From: Hoeflea_A sp965216535 | GTDB taxonomy: Bacteria; Pseudomonadota; Alphaproteobacteria; Rhizobiales; Rhizobiaceae | NCBI GenBank assembly: GCA_965216535.1 | Contig: OZ244175.1 | Location: forward strand, 4,092,001 to 4,156,000 | Length of the DNA stretch: 64,000 nucleotides | Reading direction: 5' to 3' | Part shown: positions 53,305 through 62,546 of the stretch, piece after piece | How positions within the stretch are numbered: position 1 is the stretch's first letter | How the letters are laid out: every line of letters starts with the position of its first letter | The notes under the pieces: generated by a model | The model's database searches: none | What the model was told of the DNA's origin: nothing | What the model saw: the letters and a program-made list of their open reading frames with translations, nothing else | Program-made: the position numbers and the translations under genes

Positions 53305-54681
53305 ATGAAAGTCATTATCTGCGGTGCCGGTCGAGTCGGTTACGGCATCGCCGAACGGCTCTCGACAGAAGACAATGATGTGTCGGTTATCGACACATCG
53401 CCGCCGCTGATCCACGCTATCCGGGAGACGCTCGATGTACGTGGCTATGTCGGCCACGGGGCACACCCGGACGTGCTGGCGCAGGCAGGCGCCGACCAGG
53501 CGGACATGATCATCGCCGTCACACTCTATGACGAGGTCAACATGGTGGCCTGCCAGGTCGCCCATTCGCTTTTCAACGTACCGACAAAAATTGCTCGTAT
53601 TCGGGCACAGAGCTATCTGCAGTCGCATTATTCCGACTTGTTCTCGCGCGAACATATGCCAATCGACGTGGTCATCTCGCCCGAGGTCGAAGTCGGCCAG
53701 ATGGTTCTACGACGCATTGCGTTGCCGGGCGCTAACGATGCCGTACGTTTTGCGGAAGACACTATCGCGATGGTGGCGATCGAATGCCTGGAGGATTGTC
53801 CGGTCGTCAACACGCCGCTGGAGCAACTGACGGATCTGTTCCCGGACCTCGTGGCAACGGTTGCCGGTATCTGGCGTGACGGCAAACTGCATGTGCCGCA
53901 CTCGGGCGATCAGCTGGTCACTGGCGACCTGGCCTATGTCATCTGCGACCGGGCGCATGTTCGGCGGACACTTGGCCTGTTCGGCCATGAAGAACCCGAG
54001 GCCACACGCATCGTGATCGCCGGTGGCGGCAATATCGGATACTACGTCGCGCGGACGATCGAGGAACGACAGCCGCGCACGAAGATCAAAATCATCGAAT
54101 TCGATCGCGACAGGGCCGTAGCGATTGCCGACAATCTCAACCGGACCGTCGTGCTTAACGGGTCCTCTCTCGATCAACAGATCCTGGTGGAAGCCGACAT
54201 TCAGGATGCGGACCTCATGGTCTCACTGACCAATGACGATCAGGTCAATATTCTCTCTAGCGTCATGGCCAAGCGCCTGGGGTGCAAGTCCAATCTTGCG
54301 CTCATCAACAGCTCCGCGTTTCTGGATTTCACCAAAACAATGGGCATCGATGCCCATGTCAATCCGCGCACGGTGACCATCTCCCGCATTCTGCAGCATG
54401 TTCGGCGCGGCCGCATTTTGGCGGTCCACAGCGTTCAGCAAGGTGCTGCAGAGGTGATTGAAGCCCAGGCGCTTGAGACGTCGCCCATCGTTGGAACCAT
54501 GCTGCGGGATTTCGAGATGCCCCATGGCATTCGTATTGGAGCAATCTATCGCGATGGCAAGGTGCTCAGACCGGACGGGGAGAGCAAGATCAAGACAGGT
54601 GACCGAGTCGTGTTGCTGGCGACCGCCGATGCGGTTCGGCATGTCGAGCAACTGTTCCGCGTGAGCCTCGAGTTCTTCTGA
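53305..54681 (+). CDS. trkA: Trk potassium uptake regulatory subunit TrkA
   Basis: This 458-residue cytoplasmic subunit is built of two halves, each a Rossmann RCK-N domain (VIICGAGRVGYGIAERL at residue 3; IVIAGGGNIGYYVARTI near 230) followed by an RCK-C domain. It gates the TrkH channel by binding NAD(H) or nucleotides. The trkA position directly after ntrX is conserved in rhizobia. trkH starts 5 bp downstream, so the channel and gate are made together. Confidence 0.95.
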   Translation: MKVIICGAGRVGYGIAERLSTEDNDVSVIDTSPPLIHAIRETLDVRGYVGHGAHPDVLAQAGADQADMIIAVTLYDEVNMVACQVAHSLFNVPTKIARIRAQSYLQSHYSDLFSREHMPIDVVISPEVEVGQMVLRRIALPGANDAVRFAEDTIAMVAIECLEDCPVVNTPLEQLTDLFPDLVATVAGIWRDGKLHVPHSGDQLVTGDLAYVICDRAHVRRTLGLFGHEEPEATRIVIAGGGNIGYYVARTIEERQPRTKIKIIEFDRDRAVAIADNLNRTVVLNGSSLDQQILVEADIQDADLMVSLTNDDQVNILSSVMAKRLGCKSNLALINSSAFLDFTKTMGIDAHVNPRTVTISRILQHVRRGRILAVHSVQQGAAEVIEAQALETSPIVGTMLRDFEMPHGIRIGAIYRDGKVLRPDGESKIKTGDRVVLLATADAVRHVEQLFRVSLEFF

Positions 54682-54686
54682 CCATC

Positions 54687-56159
54687 ATGATCGGGCCGCT
54701 GTTCCTGATAACGCTTTCGGCTGCCGGTCTGTTCGGCCTGTTCGTGCCCGCTATCCTGGTCGCCATAGCCAATTCGGAATCTGTGTTGGCTATCGAGATG
54801 GCCTTGATGGCTTCGATTGGCGCCTTTCTGACCCTGGCCTTCCTGACAGCGATCACCGGGCGTCCGCGCAACACGGAGCGATCCTTTACTTTTCTCGCTC
54901 TGGTCAGCGTATGGGTCACGACGCCGCTTTTCGGTGCGGTGTCGTTCATTGTGCTTGCAGACATGGCTTTCATGCCGTCCTGGTTTGAGGCGGTTGGTGC
55001 GCTGACCACGTCAGGCGCTTCGGTGATTCCGCGCGAGACGGCGCCGCGGGCTCTGTTGTTCTGGCGGGCCAGCATGGAATGGTACGGCGGTTTTCTGACC
55101 CTTGCGTCGATCGTCCATGTTCTGGCTCCAGCCGGTTTCGGCGGATTGCAGGGGCGCTACACCCGATTGCTGTCGGGCGGGCAGGACGACAGTCTTTACC
55201 GGATCGAATCCTATCGGGCATTGTTGCTGCAATACAGTCTCGTAACCGGTATCATCCTGTTCGGGCTTGTGATTTTTGGAGTGCAGCCACTGGATGCGGC
55301 CATGCTGGGGATGGTTTCGGCAGCGACCGGTGGCTTTGTCCCATTTGCTGGTCCTTTGGAAGAGAACATCGGGCCGGGCGCCATTTTCATCATGGGAGTT
55401 GGTCTTTGTGCCGGCACCATGAGCGTCTTCTGGAGACGGCAGATTTTGCGTCGTCCCAATCGCATCTTTCAAAATAATCTGGAAGCACAGCTGCTGGCGG
55501 CTTTCATTGTCGCGCTGAGTGTCATTTATGCGGCGCGAATCGTGCACGTTTCAGGTGGCGACATTGCGACCAATCTCGTGCCAGCTCTGCGGGAAGGGTT
55601 TTTCACCGCATCCTCGTTGATAGCGACAAGCGGAATCGAGACGCGACCCGGCGTGATGGCATTGCTTCCCAATATTGTTGTGCTTGCCGTGATCTTCGTT
55701 GGTGCCGGTGTCTATTCGACTTCAGGTGGCGTGAAGATATACCGGATCGGTGCGATGTGGGTTTACGCGATTGCGGAACTCAATCGCCTGATCTACCCCA
55801 ACAGTGTTGATCGCCTGAAATTCGGCAGCGATGCGATCGATCGCGGTTCGATGCAGGCAATCTGGACCTTTTTCATCATTGCCGTGCTAGTCATAGGACT
55901 TGGTGCGGCTCTGATTGCTCTGACTTCAACCGGATTTGAGGCGGCAATCGTTCTGGCCGTAGCGCTGTTTTCCAATGCCAGCCCGGTTTATGACGCTCTG
56001 CGTCCGGTTATGTCTGACGCTGCTGCCCAGTGGCCGACGTTTCAAGCTCTCCCAAGTCAATTGACCTATCTGTTCTCAATTATCATCATGACGGTTGGGC
56101 GCCTGGAAGTGCTGGTGGTTTTTGCGGTTTTGAACCTGAAATACTGGTACACACGCTGA
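54687..56159 (+). CDS. trkH: Trk-type potassium transporter membrane subunit TrkH
   Basis: This 490-residue transporter has ten or more membrane segments and the pore-loop signatures of the Trk/Ktr/HKT family. The first loop reads EAVGALTTSGASVI, followed by LFWRASMEWYGG and later SAATGGFVPFAG, TASSLIATSGIET and YSTSGGVKIYR, each carrying the selectivity-filter glycine region. It lies 5 bp after trkA. In several rhizobia trkH is not at this site, so the trkA-trkH pairing here is a local difference. Confidence 0.92.
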   Translation: MIGPLFLITLSAAGLFGLFVPAILVAIANSESVLAIEMALMASIGAFLTLAFLTAITGRPRNTERSFTFLALVSVWVTTPLFGAVSFIVLADMAFMPSWFEAVGALTTSGASVIPRETAPRALLFWRASMEWYGGFLTLASIVHVLAPAGFGGLQGRYTRLLSGGQDDSLYRIESYRALLLQYSLVTGIILFGLVIFGVQPLDAAMLGMVSAATGGFVPFAGPLEENIGPGAIFIMGVGLCAGTMSVFWRRQILRRPNRIFQNNLEAQLLAAFIVALSVIYAARIVHVSGGDIATNLVPALREGFFTASSLIATSGIETRPGVMALLPNIVVLAVIFVGAGVYSTSGGVKIYRIGAMWVYAIAELNRLIYPNSVDRLKFGSDAIDRGSMQAIWTFFIIAVLVIGLGAALIALTSTGFEAAIVLAVALFSNASPVYDALRPVMSDAAAQWPTFQALPSQLTYLFSIIIMTVGRLEVLVVFAVLNLKYWYTR

Positions 56160-56358
56160 CCCGATTTCACCTGATCTGGCTGCTGCATCCGGTCCATCAT
56201 TCCCTTTTTGGATTGCGGAAGGTGTGGTGATTTGATAACGAAAAGTGGTGCGTACTCGGCAAGTGGCAGGATGCCACTGAAGAGTTGGTCCGGCGACATC
56301 GAGCGGCGAAAGCCGCGCAATAAGAAGAAACCGGCAGGGACAAGGAAGAATAAACGCA
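56160..56358 (+). promoter_or_regulatory. Upstream region of hfq
   Basis: These 199 bp hold the hfq promoter. An AT-rich element (TGATTTGATAACGAAAAG, 56228 onward) is the likeliest core region but is a poor sigma-70 match. GACAAGGAAG at 56339 onward serves as the hfq ribosome-binding region. No gene is convincingly encoded here. Confidence 0.4.
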
Positions 56359-56607
56359 ATGGCGGAGCGTTCACAAAATTTGCAGGATCAATTTCTCAAC
56401 ACTGTTAGAAAACAAAAAGTTGCACTCACGATCTTCCTGATCAATGGCGTGAAACTGACGGGAGTCGTGACGTCGTTTGATAATTTCTGTGTGCTGCTGC
56501 GCCGCGACGGGCATTCTCAGCTTGTCTATAAACACGCCATATCCACGATCATGCCCGGGCAGCCTATACAGATGTTCGAAGGCGAAGAAGCAAGCCGTGA
56601 AGGCTGA
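56359..56607 (+). CDS. hfq: RNA-binding protein Hfq
   Basis: This 82-residue Sm-like RNA chaperone has Sm1 (QDQFLNTVRKQKVALTIFLINGVKLTG in part), the DNFCVLLRR strand and the Sm2 motif YKHAISTI. It matches the length of rhizobial Hfq, with a short acidic tail. It forms hexamers that pair small RNAs with mRNAs. hflX overlaps its 3' end. Confidence 0.98.
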   Translation: MAERSQNLQDQFLNTVRKQKVALTIFLINGVKLTGVVTSFDNFCVLLRRDGHSQLVYKHAISTIMPGQPIQMFEGEEASREG

Positions 56608-57964
56608 CCAGGACAAGAAAAACAAAAAACAGAGAATGCGGGACGTCGGAGTTGACCGGCAGCAGGATGCTGCGCGGGCGCTTGTGCTCGTGCCCCTCCT
56701 GAAGAACCAAACCGATGCATCTTCTACGCCGCACCGCACGCCGGAAACCCGGCTGGAAGAGGCAGTTGGACTGGCTGAAGCGATTGATCTCGAAATCGCT
56801 CACGCAAGCACGGTAACAGTCAACGCGCCGCGACCGTCAACGCTCGTGGGTTCAGGCAAGGTCACTGAAATCGCCAATCTGGTCATTGCCCTCGATGCTG
56901 GTCTGGTGATCGTCGATCATCCGCTAACGCCCATCCAGCAACGCAATCTTGAGAAGGCCTGGCACGTCAAGGTCATCGACAGGACGGGATTGATTCTGGA
57001 GATATTCGGCCGAAGAGCGTCCACCAGGGAAGGGGTGCTGCAGGTCGAACTGGCACACCTGAACTATCAGAAGGGTCGATTGGTTCGCAGTTGGACGCAC
57101 CTGGAAAGGCAGCGCGGCGGCGCCGGTTTCATGGGCGGTCCCGGCGAAACCCAGATTGAGGCCGACAGACGATTGCTACAGGACAAGATCGTCAAGCTTG
57201 AAAAGGAACTCGAGCAAGTTCGGCGTACGCGACACTTGCATAGGTCAAAACGGCAGAAGGTACCGCATCCGGTCGTTGCTCTGGTCGGCTACACCAATGC
57301 CGGCAAATCGACCCTGTTCAATGCTGTTACCGGGTCGGCGGTGGTCGCCGAAGACATGCTGTTCGCAACCCTCGATCCGACTTTGCGCCGGATGAAACTC
57401 CCGCATGGCAGGATGGTCATTCTTTCGGACACTGTGGGTTTCATCTCGGACCTGCCGACCCACCTGGTGGCGGCGTTTCGGGCAACACTCGAAGAAGTGC
57501 TTGAGGCTGATTTGATCCTGCATGTTCGCGACATTTCGGACCCGGACAATCCTGCACAGGCGGCGGACGTCCTGCGCATTCTGGACGAATTGGGTATCAA
57601 CGATCGCACCGAGGCCCCGGCCGAGATCATCGAAGTGTGGAACAAGGTAGACCTTTTGCCGGAATCGGCGGTCGAAACATTGCGCGATCAAGCCAACGTC
57701 CGAGACGACACTGTCGTCGTTTCGGCAACGACGGGTTCGGGTCTGGATGATCTTATGACGTTGATCGAGCATGCGCTTTCCGGCCGCTTGCTCAATCGCG
57801 ATATCGTGCTGCAAGCATGCGAATTATCGCATCTTTCGTGGCTCTATGACCATGCCCAGGTCCATCAGCGGGAAGACCGCGAGGATGGCAGCGTGTTGCT
57901 CAATGTCGACATAACGGAACACGACATGGCCGGTTTCGAGCGGCGTCTTCACTCCGCGAAATAG
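56597..57964 (+). CDS. hflX: GTPase HflX
   Basis: This 455-residue ribosome-associated GTPase carries an N-terminal glycine-rich domain (RPSTLVGSGKVTEIANLV; GGAGFMGGPGETQIEADRR). A G domain follows with P-loop GYTNAGKST, DTVGF and NKVD. HflX splits stalled ribosomes in stress. The GTG at 56597 overlaps hfq by 11 bp and fits translational coupling. An ATG at 56636 (MRDVGVDRQ) is an alternative that would remove 13 Lys-rich residues. Its end lies 11 bp from the convergent cyoD. Confidence 0.94.
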   Translation: MKADQDKKNKKQRMRDVGVDRQQDAARALVLVPLLKNQTDASSTPHRTPETRLEEAVGLAEAIDLEIAHASTVTVNAPRPSTLVGSGKVTEIANLVIALDAGLVIVDHPLTPIQQRNLEKAWHVKVIDRTGLILEIFGRRASTREGVLQVELAHLNYQKGRLVRSWTHLERQRGGAGFMGGPGETQIEADRRLLQDKIVKLEKELEQVRRTRHLHRSKRQKVPHPVVALVGYTNAGKSTLFNAVTGSAVVAEDMLFATLDPTLRRMKLPHGRMVILSDTVGFISDLPTHLVAAFRATLEEVLEADLILHVRDISDPDNPAQAADVLRILDELGINDRTEAPAEIIEVWNKVDLLPESAVETLRDQANVRDDTVVVSATTGSGLDDLMTLIEHALSGRLLNRDIVLQACELSHLSWLYDHAQVHQREDREDGSVLLNVDITEHDMAGFERRLHSAK

Positions 57965-57975
57965 GCCATTTTTGT

Positions 57976-58284
57976 CTAGCCCATCATCCGATGGTGCAGA
58001 TCGAACATGATCCAGATGCTGCCGCCGACCATGATAAAGATCAGGATCCCGGCAAAGGCCAGAGCGAGCAGGTTTTCGCGTGGCGTGGTGGTGAAATTCA
58101 GATGTAGAAAGTAGTGAAAGTGTACGAATACCTGGATGACCGCTGCAACAATGATGACGACCAGGGTCGTTCCGGCGGGTAACAGACCAGCCCAGACCAG
58201 ACCAAAGGGGATTGCGGTCAGTATCAGCGCCAGGATGAACCCTGTGATGTAGGCCCGGTGGGTGTGCGTGTCGGCGCGATTCAT
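57976..58284 (-). CDS. cyoD: Cytochrome o ubiquinol oxidase subunit IV
   Basis: This 102-residue protein has three membrane helices (ITGFILALILTAIPFGLVW; TLVVIIVAAVIQVFVHFHYFLHL; LALAFAGILIFIMVGGSIWIMF). The HFHYFLHL segment is typical of CyoD. It assists assembly of the bo-type oxidase. The ATG at 58284 overlaps the cyoC stop by 4 bp. It is the last gene of the operon; no cyoE (heme O synthase) follows. Confidence 0.94.
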   Translation of the reverse strand: MNRADTHTHRAYITGFILALILTAIPFGLVWAGLLPAGTTLVVIIVAAVIQVFVHFHYFLHLNFTTTPRENLLALAFAGILIFIMVGGSIWIMFDLHHRMMG

Positions 58285-58928
58285 GACAGGACTCCGGGCA
58301 GATAGACGACCGAGAAAATGAAGATCCAGACGATATCGAGGAAGTGCCAGAACAGGCCGAGGCGTAAGAGACGCGACGAGACCGCCGGTGTAAGGCCCTT
58401 GACCATCAGCTGACCGATCATCACGAGGATGCACAGGATCCCGACCGATACATGCAAACCATGGGTGCCGACCAGCGTGAAGAAAGCTGACAGGAACCCA
58501 CTGGTGCCCGGTCCGGCGCCGGCACTGATCATGCCGCTGAACTCGACCAGTTCCATGGCAACAAATCCCACGCCGAGAAGCACGGTTATGGCCAACCACT
58601 GAATTGCGCGCGATACCTGCTGGTCCAGGGCAGCCAGAGATGCAAATCCGAATGTAATGCTGGAACACAGCAGCAGCAGCGTTTCGCCGGCCGTGTGCGG
58701 AAGGCTGAAGAGCTCGTTTGCAGACGGACCGGTGGCAATGTTGTCCCTCATGACGACAAAAGTGGCAAACAGCAACGCAAAGATAATCGCGTCGGTCATC
58801 AGGTAGATCCAGAAGCCGAATTCGCGCTCCTCGAACTCCTCCCGCATCTCATCGCCAGGCGGTGCAGGATTGCCGTCCAAAGCTGCCCTGCCGTGGGTTT
58901 CGTTTTGCTGGGAAACAACGGCTGACAT
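58281..58928 (-). CDS. cyoC: Cytochrome o ubiquinol oxidase subunit III
   Basis: This 215-residue heme-copper oxidase subunit III has five membrane segments, beginning FGFWIYLMTDAIIFALLFATF. The HTAGETLLLLCSSI, FFTLVGTHGLHVSVGI and GLFWHFLDIVWIFIFSVVYL stretches are standard. The N-terminal 30 residues are a soluble extension. Its ATG overlaps the cyoB stop by one base, and its end overlaps cyoD. Confidence 0.95.
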   Translation of the reverse strand: MSAVVSQQNETHGRAALDGNPAPPGDEMREEFEEREFGFWIYLMTDAIIFALLFATFVVMRDNIATGPSANELFSLPHTAGETLLLLCSSITFGFASLAALDQQVSRAIQWLAITVLLGVGFVAMELVEFSGMISAGAGPGTSGFLSAFFTLVGTHGLHVSVGILCILVMIGQLMVKGLTPAVSSRLLRLGLFWHFLDIVWIFIFSVVYLPGVLS

Positions 58929-60958
58929 CAGGCGTGCTCCGTCGCGGTTGGAGCGCCGGCAACATCAACCATCGGGTCGTTGTCCGTCGGCATCTTTCGT
59001 GTCGAGTGGAGACGGTTTCGTTCTATTGCCTCGACTTCGGATGCCGTCATCACAAAATGGGTGTCGTCATTGCTGCTGCGAATAATCAATGTGACGACCG
59101 TCACCACCAGGCACAGAGCAACCAGCCACCAGATGTACCAGACCATGGCGAAGCCAAACAGGAAACCCACCGCTCCGAGGATGGGACCCATGCCGGTGCT
59201 CTTCGGCATGACAATGTCTTCGTAGCGGTCGGGAGCCAGACCAACGACACCGCGTCTTTTCATGTCCGCGAAGGCATCAACATCCTCGACCTGAGGCAGG
59301 ACCGGGAAGTTATAGGGTGCCGGCGGCGAAGCGGTGGCCCATTCGAGCGTACGACCGTTCCAGGGGTCTCCCGTGGCGTCGATTTCCGAAGCCCGGTCAC
59401 GAATGGAGACGACAATCTGCACAACGATGCAGGCGATGCCGATGAGAACCGACACGGCACCGAGAGCGGCAACCACCAGATAGGGCTGCCATTCAGCCAC
59501 GTTGTAGTGCTCCATGCGCCGGGACATCCCCATAAATCCGAGAACATAAAGCGGCATGAACGCCAGATAGAAGCCGACAATCCAGAACCAGAAAGCGCGG
59601 ACGCCCCAGGGTTCGTTGAGCTTGAAGCCGAAGGCCTTGGGGAACCAGTAATGCAAGCCGGCGAAATAGCCGAACAGCGCACCTGGTATCAGCATGTTGT
59701 GGAAATGCGCCACCAGAAATGTGGAATTGTGCATCAGATAATCTGCTGGTGGCAGCGCCAGAAGCACGCCGGAGACACCGCCGATGACGAAGGTGACGAT
59801 AAATCCCATCGTCCACAGCATGCTCGGGTGGAAGACGATGCGGCCTCGATACATCGTCATCAGCCAGTCGAAGATTTTCACGCCGGTCGGTACAGCGATG
59901 ATCATCGTGGCGATCCCGAAAAAGGCGTTGACGTTGGCGCTCGATCCCATGGTGAAGAAGTGATGCAGCCACACCGAAAAGGACAGTATGGCGATACATG
60001 CCGTGGCGTAGACCAGCGAGTCGTACCCGAAAAGACGTTTTCCGGAGAACGTTGCGACGACCTCGGAGTAGATGCCGAAGGCCGGCAGAATCAGGATGTA
60101 GACTTCGGGATGCCCCCAGATCCAAATGAGGTTAGCGAAGTTCATCATGTTGCCGCCGTCGCCGTTGGTAAAGAAGTGCATGCCGGCGTAGCGATCGAGT
60201 CCCAGCATTGCACCGACGACGGTCAGGGCGGGAAAGGCGAAGGCAATCAAGACGCTGACGCAAAGCGCCGTCCACGAAAACAGCGGCATGCGCATCAACA
60301 GCATGCCGGGCGCGCGTTTTTTGATAATCGTGACGATGAAGTTGATGCCGGTCAGTGTTGATCCAATACCGCTGACCACGATTGACCATAGCCAGTAGTC
60401 GACGCCCACTCCCGGGCTGTATTCAATACCGGAATAGGGCGGGTAGGCGGTCCAGCCTGCCTGCGAGAATTTGCCGATTACGAGCGAAACCATCACCAGA
60501 GCCGCACCCGCTGCCGTCAGCCACAGACTGACCGAGTTCAGGAAGGGGAAGGCGACGTCGCGGGCGCCGATTTGTTGCGGCACGACGATGTTGATGAGGC
60601 CGGTCAGGAACGGCATCGCCATGAAGAAGATCATGATGGTGCCGTGTGAGCTGAATATCTGTTCGAAGTGCTCTGGCGGCAAGTAACCTTCGGAATCGTA
60701 AGCGATGGCCTGCTGTGCGCGCATCATGATGGCGTCGACGAACCCGCGCAGCAGCATGATGAGCGCCAGGATGATGTACATGACGCCGATCCGCTTGTGA
60801 TCAACGCTGGTGAACCATTCCCGCCAGAGATAGCGCCAAAGGCCAAAATAGGTGATGACCGCCATGACTGTCAGCGTCCCCAGAACGGTGATGGCAGCAC
60901 CGCCCATGGCGACCCAGCTGTAAAAGGGCAGGGCGTCGATGGTCAGCCTTCCGAACAT
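58928..60958 (-). CDS. cyoB: Cytochrome o ubiquinol oxidase subunit I
   Basis: This 676-residue catalytic subunit binds low-spin heme, high-spin heme and CuB, reduces oxygen and pumps protons. The family's histidine motifs are present: SSHGTIMIFFMAMPFLTG near residue 105, IWIWGHPEVYILILPAFG with the cross-linked His-Tyr region, WLHHFFTMG and FLVAHFHNMLIPGALFG. The length is typical of quinol-type (Cyo) rather than cytochrome c-type subunit I. It follows cyoA by 11 bp. Confidence 0.97.
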   Translation of the reverse strand: MFGRLTIDALPFYSWVAMGGAAITVLGTLTVMAVITYFGLWRYLWREWFTSVDHKRIGVMYIILALIMLLRGFVDAIMMRAQQAIAYDSEGYLPPEHFEQIFSSHGTIMIFFMAMPFLTGLINIVVPQQIGARDVAFPFLNSVSLWLTAAGAALVMVSLVIGKFSQAGWTAYPPYSGIEYSPGVGVDYWLWSIVVSGIGSTLTGINFIVTIIKKRAPGMLLMRMPLFSWTALCVSVLIAFAFPALTVVGAMLGLDRYAGMHFFTNGDGGNMMNFANLIWIWGHPEVYILILPAFGIYSEVVATFSGKRLFGYDSLVYATACIAILSFSVWLHHFFTMGSSANVNAFFGIATMIIAVPTGVKIFDWLMTMYRGRIVFHPSMLWTMGFIVTFVIGGVSGVLLALPPADYLMHNSTFLVAHFHNMLIPGALFGYFAGLHYWFPKAFGFKLNEPWGVRAFWFWIVGFYLAFMPLYVLGFMGMSRRMEHYNVAEWQPYLVVAALGAVSVLIGIACIVVQIVVSIRDRASEIDATGDPWNGRTLEWATASPPAPYNFPVLPQVEDVDAFADMKRRGVVGLAPDRYEDIVMPKSTGMGPILGAVGFLFGFAMVWYIWWLVALCLVVTVVTLIIRSSNDDTHFVMTASEVEAIERNRLHSTRKMPTDNDPMVDVAGAPTATEHA

Positions 60959-60969
60959 GCTTCGGCCTC

Positions 60970-61851
60970 CTAGTGCTGCGTGGTGCCGGCTTGCGGCGGT
61001 CGGGCGGCGTATTTGGCCAGAATTCTGTCGAACAAACCCGGTTCGAAGCCGGAAAAGTATTCCACCTGGTGGGCAATGCTCGGCTTTGCCAGCTTTTCAT
61101 AGGCGGCTGCGTCCAGCGATTGCTGCGAACGACGGGCCTTGTCCGTCCAGGCGTCGAATTCCTCGTCCGTCATGCCCAGAGCAAGAAAATGCTGGTCCGC
61201 AAAGCCATCACCGCTGTATTGGGTGTTGCGACCGGCGAACTCGCCAGGCTCGTCGGCGAGCAGATGCAACCGTGTTGTCATGCCGGCCATTGCATAAATC
61301 TGCCCCCCCAACGATGGAATGAGAAACGAGTTCATCACGGTATCGGAGGTGATTTTCAGCGCCAGTTGGCGACTGCTCGGAAACGCCAGTTCATTGACGC
61401 TTGCTATGCCGTACTCCGGATAGATGAACAGCCATTTCCAGTCCTGCGCGACAACCTGTACTTCCAGTGGATTTTGGGCGGGATCAAGTTGTTTATAGGG
61501 ATCGAGCCGGTGGGTGTAGGTCCAGACGAGATATCCGAGAACGACAATTATGGCCGCGGGTACAAGCCAAATAACCGCATCAATCCGTACGGAGTAACCC
61601 CAGTCCGGAGTATATTTCCCCTTGCCACCCATTCGATATCGCCAGGCGAATACCAGTGCCATGATCCACACTGGTATCACTACGATCATCATGAAGCCGG
61701 TCGCCGTCAGCAACAGGTCGCGCTCAATCAGTGCGACAGGTCCTTTCGGATTGAGGACAGGGGCTGTGCCAAGACCACACCCGGCGAGCAGCAGAGCTGG
61801 CAACAGCAGCGCTGTTATGCGTAGAAGGCGGGAACCAACAGAATGTTTCAA
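60970..61851 (-). CDS. cyoA: Cytochrome o ubiquinol oxidase subunit II (lipoprotein)
   Basis: This 293-residue subunit has a lipoprotein signal with lipobox LLAGC (Cys25), two membrane helices (about 45-70 and 90-110) and a periplasmic cupredoxin-fold domain. That domain lacks the CuA ligands, which marks it as the quinol-oxidase form (QDWKWLFIYPEYGIASVNE; LIPSLGGQIYAMAGMTTRLHL). The start codon is TTG at 61851 with AGGGA upstream; no in-frame ATG gives a better signal peptide. It opens the cyoABCD operon. Confidence 0.94.
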   Translation of the reverse strand: MKHSVGSRLLRITALLLPALLLAGCGLGTAPVLNPKGPVALIERDLLLTATGFMMIVVIPVWIMALVFAWRYRMGGKGKYTPDWGYSVRIDAVIWLVPAAIIVVLGYLVWTYTHRLDPYKQLDPAQNPLEVQVVAQDWKWLFIYPEYGIASVNELAFPSSRQLALKITSDTVMNSFLIPSLGGQIYAMAGMTTRLHLLADEPGEFAGRNTQYSGDGFADQHFLALGMTDEEFDAWTDKARRSQQSLDAAAYEKLAKPSIAHQVEYFSGFEPGLFDRILAKYAARPPQAGTTQH

Positions 61852-62077
61852 TGGTCACGATCCCTGTTGCCCGAACGCGGCCCGGTGCCGGTCGACGACG
61901 GCTTTCCGCGGCACTGCTGGATGGTGAAGTTCATCTTACGATGGAGCGTTCGGTTGACAAGGCGAGCGCGCCGCTTTTCCCGGTAAACCTCTCAAAAGGC
62001 TAATGAAACACTTGCAATTTTAGGTGTTGGCGCGGGTTTTTGACGCGCCGATTTCAAACAACTTTGGGGCAATCGAC
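61852..62077 (-). promoter_or_regulatory. Upstream region of the cyo operon
   Basis: The region holds a reasonable sigma-70-like promoter on the minus strand: -35 TTGTCA (61960-61955) and -10 TAAGAT (61938-61933), spaced by 16 bp. This would give a leader of about 75 bases. Further upstream an inverted repeat GGCGCG-9 bp-CGCGCC lies near 62033-62053. No Fnr/FixK box was seen in this part, and no gene is present. Confidence 0.45.
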
Positions 62078-62113
62078 AAAAAAAGCCCCGAATCGCACGA
62101 AGCAATCCGGGGC
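62078..62113 (-). terminator. Rho-independent terminator after the DUF6455-like gene
   Basis: On the minus strand a 12-bp stem with two wobble pairs (62113-62102 with 62096-62085) closes a 5-base loop and is followed by seven T. This ends the small DUF6455-like transcript before the cyo promoter region. Confidence 0.85.
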
Positions 62114-62115
62114 AA

Positions 62116-62131
62116 CCAGAGCATGCTCTGG
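62116..62131. repeat. Perfect 16-bp palindrome
   Basis: CCAGAGCATGCTCTGG reads the same on both strands and lies between the DUF6455-like stop and its terminator. A second short inverted repeat around CTCCC-TTGG-GGGAG follows at about 62140-62155. The role is unknown; it could be an mRNA 3' structure. Confidence 0.6.
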
Positions 62132-62159
62132 AGGGGTACTCTCCCTTGGGGGGAGACCT

Positions 62160-62483
62160 TCAGAGCGCCTGCTCCAGGTGGCTCGATCCTGACCCATGAC
62201 AATCAGGTTCGTTGCCGCTTCCTTGCAAGCGCTCCAAACGCGCAAACAACGCCTTGTTCCTGCAGTAATCCGGTGGCTCACTGGCTTCCGCCACCTCACC
62301 AAGCCATGTTTCACAAGCCCCAGCACTGCTGCAGGACAAACAACGCATGTTGGCCCTTCGCAAAACTGCCGGAGCATCGTTCACTCCGTAGATCTTTTGG
62401 CGTAACCCCAGCCTGTCAATCATGGCTTCGAACAGATCCGCATGCCGGGAGATTCGATCCAGTATTCCGGTTAATCGCATCAT
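62160..62483 (-). CDS. Small cysteine-rich DUF6455-like protein
   Basis: This 107-residue protein has a helical first half (MMRLTGILDRISRHADLFEAMIDRLGLRQKI, in part) and a cysteine motif RCLSCSSAGACETWL followed by PDYCRNKALFARLERL. This pattern of four or five cysteines with a C-xx-C and C-x-N resembles DUF6455 proteins of alphaproteobacteria, as I recall that family; the function is unknown. The ATG at 62483 (or 62480) follows a strong GGAGGAGAA. A perfect Fnr/FixK box lies about 70 bp upstream, so expression is probably induced at low oxygen. The last 20 residues (SGNEPDCHGSGSSHLEQAL) look unstructured. Confidence 0.75.
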   Translation of the reverse strand: MMRLTGILDRISRHADLFEAMIDRLGLRQKIYGVNDAPAVLRRANMRCLSCSSAGACETWLGEVAEASEPPDYCRNKALFARLERLQGSGNEPDCHGSGSSHLEQAL

Positions 62484-62546
62484 GTTCTCCTCCGCGGGAA
62501 CAGGGTTGTTTGAGTGTGAGGATAGGAGTTGGCCCGCTGCGGCGAT

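Noticed and set aside
56208..56408. Small Lys/Arg-rich frame before and overlapping hfq
   Set aside because: It would need a TTG start without a good ribosome-binding site and runs into hfq in another frame. The basic stretch is compatible with chance in this AG-rich leader.
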